64,000 nt of DNA from Dietzia sp. B32. Its GTDB lineage: Bacteria > Actinomycetota > Actinomycetes > Mycobacteriales > Mycobacteriaceae. Location: NCBI RefSeq assembly GCF_024732245.1, contig NZ_CP093845.1, positions 3,110,272 to 3,174,271 of the forward strand. Reading direction: 5' to 3'. Positions 1 to 10,404 of the stretch are shown in pieces. The notes below the pieces were generated by a model, which searched no databases, was not told the DNA's origin, and saw only the letters and a program-made list of their open reading frames with translations. Position 1 is the stretch's first letter, and the number at the start of each line of letters is the position of its first letter. The position numbers were made by a program, and so were the translations under genes.

Positions 1-398
1 ACGACCATCACCGTGTCGACCACCGCGCACGGTTCGGCGCCGGTCGACTCGGAGCCGATCGAGGTCCGCATGGTGAACGAGGTACGACCCACCCGCAGGA
101 CCTGCACGTCCACCCACACCTCGGCCACACCCATGGCGATGGTGCGGCGGAAGTCGATCTCCATCCACCGCGCCAGTGCGATCGGCACCCGCGAGCCCGG
201 CACCCCGAACTTCTCGCGGAACCACATCAGCCGGGCGTCCTGGGAGAACTCCTGGAACCGCACGTTGTTGACGTGCATGCCCACGAAGTCGGAGATCCGC
301 AGCGGGATCCGCACCCGGTGCACGGCTCCCGCCGACTCGGTGACGGTCGTGGCGCCCGCGGCCGGGGTGCCCGCGCTCTGGGTGGTCGGTGTGGCCAT
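1..398 (-). CDS. Acyl-CoA thioesterase, 4HBT/hotdog family (partial, 3' end outside window)
   Basis: The reading frame starts at ATG 398 and runs off the left edge after about 132 residues. A Thr/Ala-rich N-terminus leads into 'VRIPLRISDFVGMHVNNVRF', 'REKFGVPG' and 'EIDFRRTIAMGVAEVWVDV'. This is the usual hotdog thioesterase pattern of a 'D..GHvNN'-like segment followed by the F-R/Y beta strand. The family hydrolyses acyl-CoA thioesters in the cytoplasm; the substrate here is unknown. Only 6 bp separate its start from the ettA stop, so it is probably co-transcribed behind ettA. A thioesterase gene (Rv2475c) also lies near the ettA homologue in M. tuberculosis (from memory). Confidence 0.8.
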   Translation of the reverse strand, partial: MATPTTQSAGTPAAGATTVTESAGAVHRVRIPLRISDFVGMHVNNVRFQEFSQDARLMWFREKFGVPGSRVPIALARWMEIDFRRTIAMGVAEVWVDVQVLRVGRTSFTMRTSIGSESTGAEPCAVVDTVMV

Positions 399-404
399 GT
401 GCGG

Positions 405-2078
<1,674 letters not shown>

Positions 2079-2112
2079 TCTACCCTCTCACCTGCGCAAA
2101 TAGTTCACATCG

Positions 2113-2186
2113 CCGCGGGTGGGCCGCGGGCACGACCCCCATGTTACGTGTCCACCCGCGGCCCCGGCGTCCGCAGCGGACGCCGG
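2113..2186 (-). terminator. Inverted repeats between ssb and ettA
   Basis: A perfect 11-bp inverted repeat with a 1-nt loop (CCGGCGTCCGC-a-GCGGACGCCGG) fills the last 23 bases. An outer GC pair, CCGCGGGTGG / CCACCCGCGG, flanks the region. It lies just downstream of the ssb stop codon and fits a GC-rich actinobacterial terminator without a clear T-tract. No other gene is visible between the two CDSs. Confidence 0.5.
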
Positions 2187-2203
2187 CCCCACCCCCTGCC
2201 GCT

Positions 2204-2725
2204 TCAGGCGCCGGCCGCCCCCACGAACTCGTCCGCCCCGCTCGGGTCGGGCTCCGGCGCGTCGACGTCCAGCGACCCGATCGCCATGGCGTCCGGGTCC
2301 TCGGCCACGCCCTGCGGTTCGCCCTCGTCGCCGTCGGCGCCGGCGCCAGTGCCGTCGACGGGCGCGTCCGTCCTGGCGCGGCGCACGGTGACGTCCATCC
2401 GGGACAGATCGGGCCCCACCGCGCTGACCCGCATCTCCAGGTCACGCATGATGCGGCCGTCACGCTCGTACTCGTTGGTGAGCAGCCGGCCGTGGAGGAT
2501 CACGCCGTCGCCCTTGCAGAGCGCACCGGACGCCCGTTGCCCCAGCCTGCCCCAGCAGTTGGCCGAGAAGTACAGTGTGCCGCCGGTCTTCCACTCCCCC
2601 GTGAGCCGGTCCTGGTAGCGGCTGTTGCTCGCCACCCGGAAGGTGAACACCTGGTCGTCGCCCACCCGTCGAGTGGTGGGGTCGGTGATCACCGTGCCGC
2701 GGACTGTCGTGTGGGTCTCGTTCAT
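2204..2725 (-). CDS. ssb: Single-stranded DNA-binding protein (SSB paralogue)
   Basis: The protein is 173 residues long. An N-terminal OB-fold spans roughly residues 5-105, with 'VRGTVITDPTTRRVGDDQVFTFRVASN' and 'TLYFSANCWGRLGQRA' typical of bacterial SSB. The rest is acidic and disordered. The tail ends GAAGA and lacks the DDIPF-like acidic tip that recruits partners to housekeeping SSB, so this is probably a secondary SSB such as the one beside ettA in M. tuberculosis (Rv2478c, from memory). The start was chosen at the ATG with AGGAGT eight bases upstream; an upstream in-frame extension lacks a ribosome site. Confidence 0.85.
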   Translation of the reverse strand: MNETHTTVRGTVITDPTTRRVGDDQVFTFRVASNSRYQDRLTGEWKTGGTLYFSANCWGRLGQRASGALCKGDGVILHGRLLTNEYERDGRIMRDLEMRVSAVGPDLSRMDVTVRRARTDAPVDGTGAGADGDEGEPQGVAEDPDAMAIGSLDVDAPEPDPSGADEFVGAAGA

Positions 2726-2894
2726 GGGCTGGACTCCTGTCACGTTCGGCCGACCGTGCATCGGCCTCGTGACCCTCAGCGTGCCCCACCTCGTCGTCGT
2801 CACCCCGTGTTCCCACCGCCCGCGGCGGCGGCCCTGTGGAGGGGGAACGGGGTGTGGAGAACGGTCGGTCGTGACGACGACGAGGTTCGCGGTC

Positions 2895-4934
2895 TCAGTG
2901 CCGGCGGTCGGTGCGGGACATCTCCCGGAGCATCTCGTTGTAGGCCTTGAGCTCGGCGTCGTCGTCGCGGTCGGCCTGCCGTTCCCCGCGCCGCGCCTCG
3001 CGCATGTCGCTCTGGTACCACTGCCATGCCAGGGCCAGCATGACGATCACCAGGGGGACCTCCCCCGCCGCCCACGCGACACCGCCGCCGACCTGCTGAC
3101 TCTGCAGCAGATCCGGGATCCACGGCAGGCCGATGCCCGAGTACCACGACTCCGCCAGCACGGTCTTGGTGTTCATCAGGAGGATGCCGAAGAACGCGTG
3201 GAAGGGCAGCGAACTCAACAGCACCATGAGCTTGTACATCGGCGAGAAGTGCCGCGGCGCGGCGTCCACGCCGATGATCACCCAGTAGAAGAGGTAGCCA
3301 CTGATGAGGAAGTGCACGTTCATGAACATGTGGCCCAGGTGCTCCGAGGCCAACATCTGATAGAAGCCGCCGAAGTAGATGAGGTAGAAACCTGCAACGA
3401 ACTGGACCGACGCCACGATCGGGTGGGTGAGGAAGTGCGAGAGCGGGTTGTTGATGAACTCGACCAGCCACTCGCGTGGACCGGGCGGGTTGCCGCGGCC
3501 GGCGGCCGGGAGCGCGCGCAGCGCCAGAGTGAACGGGCCGCCGAGGGCCAACAGGACGGGCACCAACATCGAGATGAGCATGTGGCCCACCATGTGGCTC
3601 GCGAAGTCGGCCATCATGTACATCCCCATGCCGGAGCTGGTGGTGAAGAAGAGGATCACGCAACCCGACACCCAGAAGGCGGTACGGCTCGCGGGCCACG
3701 AATCGCCGCGGCGGAGCAGGCGCAGGATGCCCCAGACGTACAGGCCCAGGAGGACCACCGCGGCCAGGCCGAGGACCAGGTCGAACCGCCAGGTCCCGAA
3801 CACCGTGCCGAACGAGAACGGGCCGGGCAACTCGAAGCCCAGCAGCGCCTCCTGCCGCGTGGGGACGTACAGGGGCGCGGGCGGCGGGGTGCGGCCGAGC
3901 GAGACCGACAGGCCCAGCGTGCCGGCCATGACCACGGCTTCCACCACGATGATCCGCAGCAGCGTGGGCCGGTCGACCGGAGCGTTGGCCCCCGTCGACT
4001 CGATCGTGGCGATGATCCGACGGCGGATCGCCAGGCCGAACATCGCCAGCAGGCACAGTACGAGCGCCTTGGACACCACCAGCAGCCCGTAGGTCGAGGT
4101 GAGCAGGTCGCCCGGGTGCAGGCGGACCAGCGCGTTGATCACGCCCGTGAGGCCGAGCGCGACGATCGCGACCGTCGCCACCACCGAGTAGCGACGCAGG
4201 GCCAGTGCGACTCGGGAGCCGCCTCGCCAGGTGTGGACGATGAGCGCGACGAGTCCGCCCACGTAGAACGCCGCACCGAACAGATGGATGATCAGCGAGT
4301 TGGTGGCGATGTCATGGGCCGTGTTCCCCGACGCGTGGCCCGTGGCCGCCACCGGCAGCAGCGACATCACCGAGACTGCCAGCCAGATGACAGACCAGCG
4401 CCAGCTCAGCGTCAGCCGCTGCCCGATGCCGGCGACCAGGGCGATGACCGCGGCCCAGCGCCACGAGGACGCGACGTCGATCTGGTTGATCGCGACCAGC
4501 CACTGGTCCGGCGGCAGGGTCTGGAAGAAGGTTCGACCGGAGACGTCCGACAGGGTCAGCGGGATGAGCAACGCCGCGGCGACCGCCCAGGCGATATTCG
4601 CCCACGATGAGATCTGCTGCATCCGGTAGCCGTCGACGTCGAGGGTCTTGTCCTTCTGCGGCGGGGTGAAGAACGCCGCGAACAGCGCTGCACCCACCGC
4701 GACGGAGGCGAGGAGTTCGCCGATCGACCGGAGCGCCGGCAGGCCGGACGTGGTGAGCGCGCCGGGGTCGGGCACACCCACCAGCTCGAGCGCGACATCG
4801 GCGGACATGGCCGAGAGCGGGATGACCACCGCGGCCGCGACCGCCGCGAGGAGTAGCACCAGGGCCACGATGTTGCGGGCTCCGAACCGCCCGGCGGTGG
4901 CGGGGGCGGTCTTCGACGACGTCATGGGCTCCAT
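2895..4934 (-). CDS. CopD-CtaG fusion membrane protein (cytochrome oxidase assembly / copper)
   Basis: This multispanning protein has about 679 residues. The N-terminal part (about 20-330) has several hydrophobic helices and resembles the CopD copper-resistance family, including 'HASGNTAHDIATNSLIIHLF' with paired His residues. The C-terminal part (about 360-650) is a Caa3_CtaG domain with 'MADFASHMVGHMLISMLVP' and 'MNVHFLISGYLFYW', which carry conserved His/Met. CtaG-type proteins deliver copper to cytochrome c oxidase; the fused form is known in mycobacteria (Rv0102, from memory). The start is placed at ATG 4934 with GGAG eight bases upstream; an internal ATG three codons later is possible. 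It stands alone rather than beside ctaD. Confidence 0.85.
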   Translation of the reverse strand: MEPMTSSKTAPATAGRFGARNIVALVLLLAAVAAAVVIPLSAMSADVALELVGVPDPGALTTSGLPALRSIGELLASVAVGAALFAAFFTPPQKDKTLDVDGYRMQQISSWANIAWAVAAALLIPLTLSDVSGRTFFQTLPPDQWLVAINQIDVASSWRWAAVIALVAGIGQRLTLSWRWSVIWLAVSVMSLLPVAATGHASGNTAHDIATNSLIIHLFGAAFYVGGLVALIVHTWRGGSRVALALRRYSVVATVAIVALGLTGVINALVRLHPGDLLTSTYGLLVVSKALVLCLLAMFGLAIRRRIIATIESTGANAPVDRPTLLRIIVVEAVVMAGTLGLSVSLGRTPPPAPLYVPTRQEALLGFELPGPFSFGTVFGTWRFDLVLGLAAVVLLGLYVWGILRLLRRGDSWPASRTAFWVSGCVILFFTTSSGMGMYMMADFASHMVGHMLISMLVPVLLALGGPFTLALRALPAAGRGNPPGPREWLVEFINNPLSHFLTHPIVASVQFVAGFYLIYFGGFYQMLASEHLGHMFMNVHFLISGYLFYWVIIGVDAAPRHFSPMYKLMVLLSSLPFHAFFGILLMNTKTVLAESWYSGIGLPWIPDLLQSQQVGGGVAWAAGEVPLVIVMLALAWQWYQSDMREARRGERQADRDDDAELKAYNEMLREMSRTDRRH

Positions 4935-4995
4935 CGTAGGAACTCCGACGCCCCCGGGCCGATTCGCCACTGTCGGACGCACCCCCCGGATCGGC

Positions 4996-5001
4996 TACCA
5001 T
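4996..5001 (+). promoter_or_regulatory. Candidate -10 box (TACCAT) of the tRNA-Arg gene
   Basis: TACCAT fits the actinobacterial TANNNT -10 pattern and lies about 32 bp before the mature 5' end of the tRNA. This would give a short leader for RNase P to remove. Confidence 0.35.
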
Positions 5002-5033
5002 TCTCCCGGCGACGCCGCACGCGGGCGTCGCAG

Positions 5034-5106
5034 GCCTCCGTAGCTCAGTGGATAGAGCATCCGGTTTCTACCCGGCTGGTCAGGGGTTCGAATCCTCTCG
5101 GGGGCG
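5034..5106 (+). tRNA. tRNA-Arg (anticodon TCT)
   Basis: A full cloverleaf is visible. The acceptor GCCTCCG pairs with CGGGGGC. The D arm is GCTC...GAGC and the T arm AGGGG-TTCGAAT-CCTCT. The anticodon loop TTTCTAC places TCT at positions 34-36, which reads AGA. The CCA end is not encoded. The outermost anticodon-stem pair is a mismatch. Confidence 0.93.
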
Positions 5107-5117
5107 CCGCAGCGCGG

Positions 5118-6107
5118 TCAGCCCGCGGCTTCGCGCAGCCGCGCCAGCAGCGGCTCGGCGGCCTCCTCGAGGAACCGGTCGAGGGTGGAGTCGCCGATCT
5201 GGATCAGCGCGATGTCGGTGTACCCGGCCTCCCAGTAGGGCCGGACCTTTTCCACGATCGCGTCGAGATCGGGCCCGCACGCCAACTGCTCCCCCACGTC
5301 CTCGGTCCGGACGAACTGGGTGGCGGCGGCGAACCCGGCGGTGGTGGGCAGGTCGGAGTTCATGGCCCACCCGCCAGCGAACCACCGGAACTGGTCGTGC
5401 GCGCGTTCGACGGCGGCCGACTCCGAGTCGGGGTCCCAGCTGATGGGGATCTGCGCGATCGCGCGGGCGCCGTCACCGATCCGGGTCTGCCCCTCGAGCC
5501 CGTTCCACTCCTCGATGTAGCTGCTCTCGGGCTCGGTGGCGATGAGGTGGTCGCCCAGCGGCCCCAGGTGCGCCAGGGCCTTCTCGCCGCCGGCGGCCAC
5601 GCCGATCGGGACGCGCTTCTCGGGCAGGTCCCACAGGCGGGCGGAGTCCACGCGGAAGTGTTCGCCGGAGTAGGTGACGAGCCCGCCGTCGAACAGGTCG
5701 CGGATGATCTCGAGCGCCTCGACGGTCATCTCGTGGCGCTCGTCGACCGACGGCCAGCGCTGCCCCACCACGTGTTCGTTGAGGTTCTCCCCCGCGCCGA
5801 TGCCGAGCATGAACCGACCGTCGGACATGATCTGCATCGTCGCGGCCTTCTGCGCCACCACCGCCGGGTGGTACCGCAGGATCGGGCAGGTGACATAGGT
5901 GCACAGGTCGACCCGTTCGGTGACGTGCGCGACCGCCCCGAGCACGCTCCACACGTACGGAGCGTGCCCCTGCGAACTCAGCCATGGGAAATAATGGTCC
6001 GAGGCCACCTCGAAGTCGAAGCCCGCCTGTTCGGCCTTGGCGGCGTAGCGCACGAGCTCCTTGGGTCCGGACTGTTCGGTCATGAGGGTGTATCCGAAGC
6101 GCGTCAT
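5118..6107 (-). CDS. LLM-class (luciferase-like) F420-dependent oxidoreductase
   Basis: The protein has 329 residues. A single TIM-barrel luciferase-like domain begins 'MTRFGYTLMTEQSGPKELV'. It contains 'GFDFEVASDHYFPW', 'LGIGAGENLNEHVVG' and 'WPSVDERHEMTVEALEIIRDLFDG', the signature of the F420-dependent glucose-6-phosphate dehydrogenase-like subgroup. Such enzymes transfer hydride between deazaflavin F420 and an organic substrate in the cytosol. The substrate cannot be read from sequence and true Fgd identity is not claimed. The start was chosen at the conserved 'MTRFGY' N-terminus. The gene converges on tRNA-Arg with only 11 bp between them. Confidence 0.85.
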   Translation of the reverse strand: MTRFGYTLMTEQSGPKELVRYAAKAEQAGFDFEVASDHYFPWLSSQGHAPYVWSVLGAVAHVTERVDLCTYVTCPILRYHPAVVAQKAATMQIMSDGRFMLGIGAGENLNEHVVGQRWPSVDERHEMTVEALEIIRDLFDGGLVTYSGEHFRVDSARLWDLPEKRVPIGVAAGGEKALAHLGPLGDHLIATEPESSYIEEWNGLEGQTRIGDGARAIAQIPISWDPDSESAAVERAHDQFRWFAGGWAMNSDLPTTAGFAAATQFVRTEDVGEQLACGPDLDAIVEKVRPYWEAGYTDIALIQIGDSTLDRFLEEAAEPLLARLREAAG

Positions 6108-6236
6108 GCCTACCGATCGTGCGCGCGGCCGGGCCGCGACGCCACCGGTCCGAGCGTCGGGCACGCGGGCCCGCGTGCCCGACGCCACACCGGCAATCGG
6201 TTGCCGCCCGGCGCGGGGCGCGGCACCGTCGAGGGC

Positions 6237-6914
6237 ATGACCACCCAGCGCGCTCTCCTCCTCGACGTCGACGGCACCCTCGTGGATTCGACCTACGTCC
6301 ATGTCTGGACCTGGGTCCGCGCTCTCGCGGAGGCGGGAGCGCCGGTGCCGTTCGTGGAGGTGCACCGCCGGATCGGCAAGGACGGCTCGACGATCGTGGA
6401 GGAGTTACTCGATATAGCGGGAGTCGACGACGACGAGGAGCGCGAGAGCATCGCGGGCCGGGCCAAGGACCTGCACGGTGAGTACTACGCCGAACAGGCC
6501 GGGTCTCTGCGGGTGCTCCCCGGAGCCCGCGACCTCGTGCGCGGCGCCAAGGAGCAGGGGTGGATCACGGTGCTGGCCACGTCCGCGCCGCCGTCGGAGT
6601 TCGCCGAGGCCCGCAAGTTGCTCGACATCGACGCCCACGTGGACGCCGCGACCACCGGTGAGGACGTCGACCGGGCCAAGCCCGATCCCACGATCGTGGC
6701 TATCGCCCTCGAACGCTCGGGCGTCGACGCCGCGGATGCGGTGATGGTCGGCGACGCGACCTGGGACGCCATCGCCGCGACCAAGCTGGGCATCCGCTCG
6801 GTGGCGGTGCGTACCGGCGGAATCGGCGATTCGGAGCTCCGAGACGCCGGATTCTCGCAGATCGCCGACGACGCCGCCGCGGTGCTGGAGCTGCTGACCT
6901 CGGGCACGCTCTGA
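6237..6914 (+). CDS. HAD-superfamily phosphatase (phosphoglycolate phosphatase-like)
   Basis: This 225-residue HAD hydrolase has motif I 'LLDVDGTLVDST' (Asp nucleophile near residue 10). The helical cap covers about residues 20-90. Motif II is 'VLATSAPPSE', and motifs III/IV are 'DRAKPDPTI' and 'VMVGDATWDAIAA'. The family removes phosphate from small phosphorylated metabolites in the cytosol; the substrate is unknown. The start is the first ATG before the core strand, with only a weak GGG-type site before it. It is divergent from the F420-type oxidoreductase gene and convergent with the MFS gene. Confidence 0.85.
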   Translation: MTTQRALLLDVDGTLVDSTYVHVWTWVRALAEAGAPVPFVEVHRRIGKDGSTIVEELLDIAGVDDDEERESIAGRAKDLHGEYYAEQAGSLRVLPGARDLVRGAKEQGWITVLATSAPPSEFAEARKLLDIDAHVDAATTGEDVDRAKPDPTIVAIALERSGVDAADAVMVGDATWDAIAATKLGIRSVAVRTGGIGDSELRDAGFSQIADDAAAVLELLTSGTL

Positions 6915-7088
6915 CCTGCCGGGCCCCGCCACGCGCTCCCCACTGCTGCGCACCACGCCTCCCGGCCCAGGCGCCTCCCGGCCCCGCCCCGTTCCCGGTC
7001 ACGTGCCCTCTATGGACCGTTCCGGGCTCGCACCCCTACCCGACACGCGCATTCCGGGCGCGCATACCGGGGAGTGCCCGCCACGCGG

Positions 7089-8459
7089 TCAGACGGCGGG
7101 CTCCGCGTCCTCCCAGGTGCTCTCCGCCTCGGCGCGGCTCGGCGTGCGCACCGGCAACAACAGCGCCAGGCCGATCAGCAGCACCAGGCCGATGCCCGCG
7201 ATGCCCGCACGGTCGGCGGCGAACGCCCAGGTGAACAGCCCGAACAGTGCCGGCGCGAGGAACGAGACCGCGCGCCCGGTGGTGGCGTAGAGCCCGAACA
7301 TCTGGCCGTCGCCGCCGGGCGGGGCCAGCCGCGCCAGGAACGACCGGGACGCGGACTGCGCCGGCCCCACGAACAGGCACATCAGCAGCCCGAAGACCCA
7401 GAACATGCCGGTACCGTCCACGAACAGCAGGACGGTCATCGTCGCGATCATCGCCACCAGCGACCCGACGATCACCGCCTTGGGACCCACCGTGTCGTCG
7501 ACCAGTCCCGCGACCGCCGCCCCGAGAGCCGCGACGACGTTGGCCGCCACACCGAAGATCAGGACGTCCCCCGGCGCGAGCCCGTAGACCGTCACGGCCA
7601 AAATCGCCCCGAAGGTGAACACGCCGGCCAGCCCGTCCCGGAAGATTGCGCTCGCGAGGAGGAACCTCACCGTCCGCGGATCCCGCCGCCAGAGGGCCTT
7701 GAGGTCACGCCAGAGGATGCGGTACGACTCGCCGAAGCCCACCTTGCCGTTGTCGTCGCTCCTCCCCGCCCCCGGGCGGTGCTCGGGTACCGCCCGCAGC
7801 ACCGGCAGCGCGAAGAGCGCGAACCACACGGCGGCGACGAGGCAGACCAGCCGCACGTTGAGGCCACCGTCGGTGGTGATGCCGAACACCCCGCGCACGG
7901 GGCCGTCGCCGTAGATGAAGCCGACGAACGCCGCGAGCAGCAGGAAGATCCCGCCGAAGTAGCCCATCGCCCACCCGAACCCGGACACGCGGCCGACGGT
8001 GGACGGCGTGGAGACCTGGCGCAGCATCGCGAAGTAGGCGACCTCGGCGAATTCGAACGTGATCGACCCGACCGCCAGCAGCACCAGGCCGACGAAGAAC
8101 CACGGGTAGGGCGCGTCGGAGTCGACGAGGAACATCAGCGCCGTGAGCAGGACCGTCGCATATGTCCAGAGGCCCAGCGCGCGGCGGCGCCGGCCCCCGC
8201 GGTCGGCGCGTTGGCCCATCACCGGCGCGGTGAGCGCGATGACCAGCCCGGCCACGGCGATGGAGATCGACAGCCACGTGGCCGCCGAGAACGGCCCGTC
8301 GAGGTCCGCGCCCACCGAGTCGGTCAGGTAGACGGAGAAGACGAAGGTGACGATCACCGCGTTGAACGCCGCCGACCCCCAGTCCCACATCCCCCACGCG
8401 AGGACCTGACCGCGGGCGACGCCACGACGCGATGGTGACGACGAGGTGGTCGCCGACAT
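7089..8459 (-). CDS. MFS transporter, UMF1/Atg22-like family
   Basis: About 456 residues with roughly 12 hydrophobic segments. 'GMWDWGSAAFNAVIVTFVFSVYLTDSVG' near the N-terminus is the hallmark of the UMF1 (Vps/Atg22-like) family. A basic loop, '[15 protein letters not shown]', corresponds to the MFS motif A position. These are inner-membrane permeases; the substrate is unknown and the vacuolar Atg22 members export amino acids. The ATG start has a weak AGGGT site; an in-frame GTG 14 codons upstream ('VSSIGTPH...') is an alternative. The first 174 bp beyond its stop contain only GC-rich 'gcctcccggccc' duplications. Confidence 0.8.
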   Translation of the reverse strand: MSATTSSSPSRRGVARGQVLAWGMWDWGSAAFNAVIVTFVFSVYLTDSVGADLDGPFSAATWLSISIAVAGLVIALTAPVMGQRADRGGRRRRALGLWTYATVLLTALMFLVDSDAPYPWFFVGLVLLAVGSITFEFAEVAYFAMLRQVSTPSTVGRVSGFGWAMGYFGGIFLLLAAFVGFIYGDGPVRGVFGITTDGGLNVRLVCLVAAVWFALFALPVLRAVPEHRPGAGRSDDNGKVGFGESYRILWRDLKALWRRDPRTVRFLLASAIFRDGLAGVFTFGAILAVTVYGLAPGDVLIFGVAANVVAALGAAVAGLVDDTVGPKAVIVGSLVAMIATMTVLLFVDGTGMFWVFGLLMCLFVGPAQSASRSFLARLAPPGGDGQMFGLYATTGRAVSFLAPALFGLFTWAFAADRAGIAGIGLVLLIGLALLLPVRTPSRAEAESTWEDAEPAV

Positions 8460-8609
8460 GGTGGACCCTGACGGGTGCGGTGTTCCGATGCTGCTCACGC
8501 CGATCAGGCTAGGACCTCCACCACGCTCCGGAAGGCGGCACGCGGGTAAGGTCAGCGCTGCCACACCCGCCGTACGCGGGCGAACCGAGTGGAAGAACCG
8601 AGGAGCCCC

Positions 8610-9431
8610 ATGTCCCTGCCCACGCCCACCGCGTCGAACCGAGCAGTCGTCACCGGCGCCTCCTCGGGGATCGGCATGGCCCTGGCCACCGAACTCGCCC
8701 GGCGTGGGCACTCGCTGATCGTGGTGGCCCGGCGTGAGTCCGTGTTGGAGGAGCTGCGGGCCCGGCTCGAGGCCGGGTTCGGCGTGACCGTGGAGGTCCG
8801 CGCGTGTGACCTCGCCGACCCCGCCGCGCGGCAGCCGCTGCTGGACGAGCTGGCAGGGCGCGAGATCTCGGTCCTGTGCAACAACGCCGGCATCGCCACG
8901 TTCGGCCCGGTCGCCACGCTGGACCCGCAGTACGAGAAGCACCAGGTGCAGGTCAACGCGGTGGCGTGTCACGACCTGGTCCTGGCGGTGTTGCCCGGGA
9001 TGGTCGAGCGGCGCTCGGGGGCGATCCTCAACGTCGGCTCCGCGGCCGGCAACATGCCGATCCCCAACAACGCCACCTACGCCGCGTCCAAGGCGTTCCT
9101 CAACACCTTCTCCGAGTCGCTGCGGGGCGAGCTCAAGGGCTCCGGCGTCAACGTCACGCTGCTGGCCCCCGGTCCGGTGCGCACCGAGGAGATCGCCGAG
9201 GAGGAGAAGACCTTCGTCGACCGGCTCGTCCCCGACCGCCTCTGGGTGGACACCGAGTACACCGCCCGTGTGTCGCTGGACGCGCTCGCCCGCAACAAGA
9301 TGCGGATCGTGCCCGGGCCGCTGAGCCAGGCGATGTCCGTGGCCGGGAACTACACCCCGCGCGGCATCATGGCGCCGATCGTCGGAAAGTTCTACGCCAA
9401 GCTCGGCGAGGGGCAGCAGGGCGGGGCCTGA
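8610..9431 (+). CDS. cmrA: Short-chain dehydrogenase, mycolate reductase CmrA-like
   Basis: This is a 273-residue SDR. The NADP-binding motif is 'VVTGASSGIGMALA' (about residue 12) with 'VVARRESVLEEL' after it. 'LCNNAGIATFG' and the catalytic 'ILNVGSAAGN...PNNATYAASKAF' give Ser, Tyr and Lys in the YxxxK arrangement. The C-terminal tail is extended beyond the classical SDR core. In M. tuberculosis the homologue Rv2509 reduces the beta-keto group left by the Pks13 condensation to make mature mycolate, and it lies just before orn, as here. AGGAG sits five bases before the ATG. Synteny plus sequence style support CmrA, but SDR assignment by eye is not conclusive. Confidence 0.75.
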   Translation: MSLPTPTASNRAVVTGASSGIGMALATELARRGHSLIVVARRESVLEELRARLEAGFGVTVEVRACDLADPAARQPLLDELAGREISVLCNNAGIATFGPVATLDPQYEKHQVQVNAVACHDLVLAVLPGMVERRSGAILNVGSAAGNMPIPNNATYAASKAFLNTFSESLRGELKGSGVNVTLLAPGPVRTEEIAEEEKTFVDRLVPDRLWVDTEYTARVSLDALARNKMRIVPGPLSQAMSVAGNYTPRGIMAPIVGKFYAKLGEGQQGGA

Positions 9432-9464
9432 TCGGCCGGGGCGGGCGCGGGGGACCACCGGCGA

Positions 9465-9470
9465 TATAGT
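9465..9470 (+). promoter_or_regulatory. Candidate -10 box (TATAGT) for leaderless orn mRNA
   Basis: TATAGT ends exactly six bases before the ATG of orn, and no Shine-Dalgarno sequence precedes the start. In actinobacteria this spacing puts the transcription start on the A of ATG. Confidence 0.6.
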
Positions 9471-9476
9471 CGAACA

Positions 9477-10145
9477 ATGTCAGAGCCGACCTCCGCCGAG
9501 ACCCCTTCCCCAGCGTCCTCACGGACGCCGCACCAGGAGTCCAAGAACGACCGAATCGTCTGGATCGACTGCGAGATGACCGGCCTCGACACCTCGTCGG
9601 ATGCGCTCGTGGAGATCGCCGCCCTAGTGACCGACTCTGAACTCAACGTCCTCGGCGAGGGGATCGACATCGTCATCCACGCCCCCGACGCCAAGCTCGA
9701 CGCGATGGTCCCGGTCGTGCGCGACATGCACGCCTCCTCCGGACTGACCGAGGAGATCCGCCGGTCCACCGTGACAGTCGCCGAGGCCGAGGAGCAGGTC
9801 CTCGCCTACATCCGCGAATGGGTCCCCGTGGCCGGATCCGCTCCCCTGGCGGGCAACTCGATCGGCACCGACCGCGGCTTCCTCGCCCGGGACATGCCCG
9901 AGCTCAACTCCTACCTGCACTACCGGATGATCGACGTCAGCTCCATCAAGGAACTGTGCCGTCGTTGGTACCCCCGCATCTACTTCGGCCAGCCGGAGAA
10001 GGGCATGTCGCACCGGGCCCTGGCGGACATCAAGGAATCCATCCGCGAGCTGGCGTACTACCGGGCCACCGCGTTCGTGCCGCAGCCCGGACCGACCAGC
10101 GACGAGGTCAAGCAGGCCGCCGCGGACCTGCCCGCGGTCGACTGA
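9477..10145 (+). CDS. orn: Oligoribonuclease
   Basis: The 222-residue protein is a DEDDh exonuclease. The first acidic motif is '[13 protein letters not shown]' (about residue 23). Further motifs are '[21 protein letters not shown]' and '[18 protein letters not shown]', then '[14 protein letters not shown]' with the catalytic His and Asp. Orn degrades 2-5-nt RNA (including pGpG) to mononucleotides in the cytosol. It carries an unusual Ser/Pro/Thr-rich N-terminal extension of about 20 residues before the conserved start of the family. The extension is supported by the -10 box exactly six bases upstream of its ATG. The cmrA-orn order matches M. tuberculosis. Confidence 0.95.
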   Translation: MSEPTSAETPSPASSRTPHQESKNDRIVWIDCEMTGLDTSSDALVEIAALVTDSELNVLGEGIDIVIHAPDAKLDAMVPVVRDMHASSGLTEEIRRSTVTVAEAEEQVLAYIREWVPVAGSAPLAGNSIGTDRGFLARDMPELNSYLHYRMIDVSSIKELCRRWYPRIYFGQPEKGMSHRALADIKESIRELAYYRATAFVPQPGPTSDEVKQAAADLPAVD

Positions 10146-10241
10146 CCACCACCCGGGCCCTTCGACCGGCCCCACCTGCGGATTTCTCGGGGGCGGGGGC
10201 CACGGGGTAAAGTCGTCAGCGCTGTCCGCGAGGACGGCGGT

Positions 10242-10315
10242 GGTGGCTGTAGTTCAGCTGGTAGAGCACCAGATTGTGATTCTGGATGTCGCGGGTTCGA
10301 GCCCCGTCAGCCACC
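10242..10315 (+). tRNA. tRNA-His (anticodon GTG)
   Basis: The acceptor GTGGCTG pairs with CAGCCAC, and the genome encodes the extra G-1 opposite the discriminator C, as expected for tRNA-His. The anticodon stem CCAGA/TCTGG holds the loop TTGTGAT. The T arm is CGGGT-TCGAGCC-CCGTC-like. A TAAAGT box about 30 bp upstream is a likely -10. Confidence 0.95.
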
Positions 10316-10404
10316 CCGAGCGCAGGGCCCGGACCTCACGGTCCGGGCCCTGCCCCTTTCTCCCGATTCGCCTCGAGTTCTCGCGAGCATCGCCCCGCCG
10401 CCGG

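Noticed and set aside
2625-4610. 661-codon frame opposite the CopD-CtaG gene
   Set aside because: The product would be extremely His/Arg/Gln-rich with no known domain. The minus strand encodes a clear membrane protein.
5034-5106. tRNA-Arg as an integration (att) site
   Set aside because: No integrase gene or repeat of the tRNA 3' end occurs nearby, and the neighbouring genes look like normal core genes.
5118-6107. F420-dependent glucose-6-phosphate dehydrogenase (fgd1) symbol
   Set aside because: The protein belongs to the same broad subgroup, but glucose-6-phosphate-binding residues could not be confirmed by eye, so no symbol was given.
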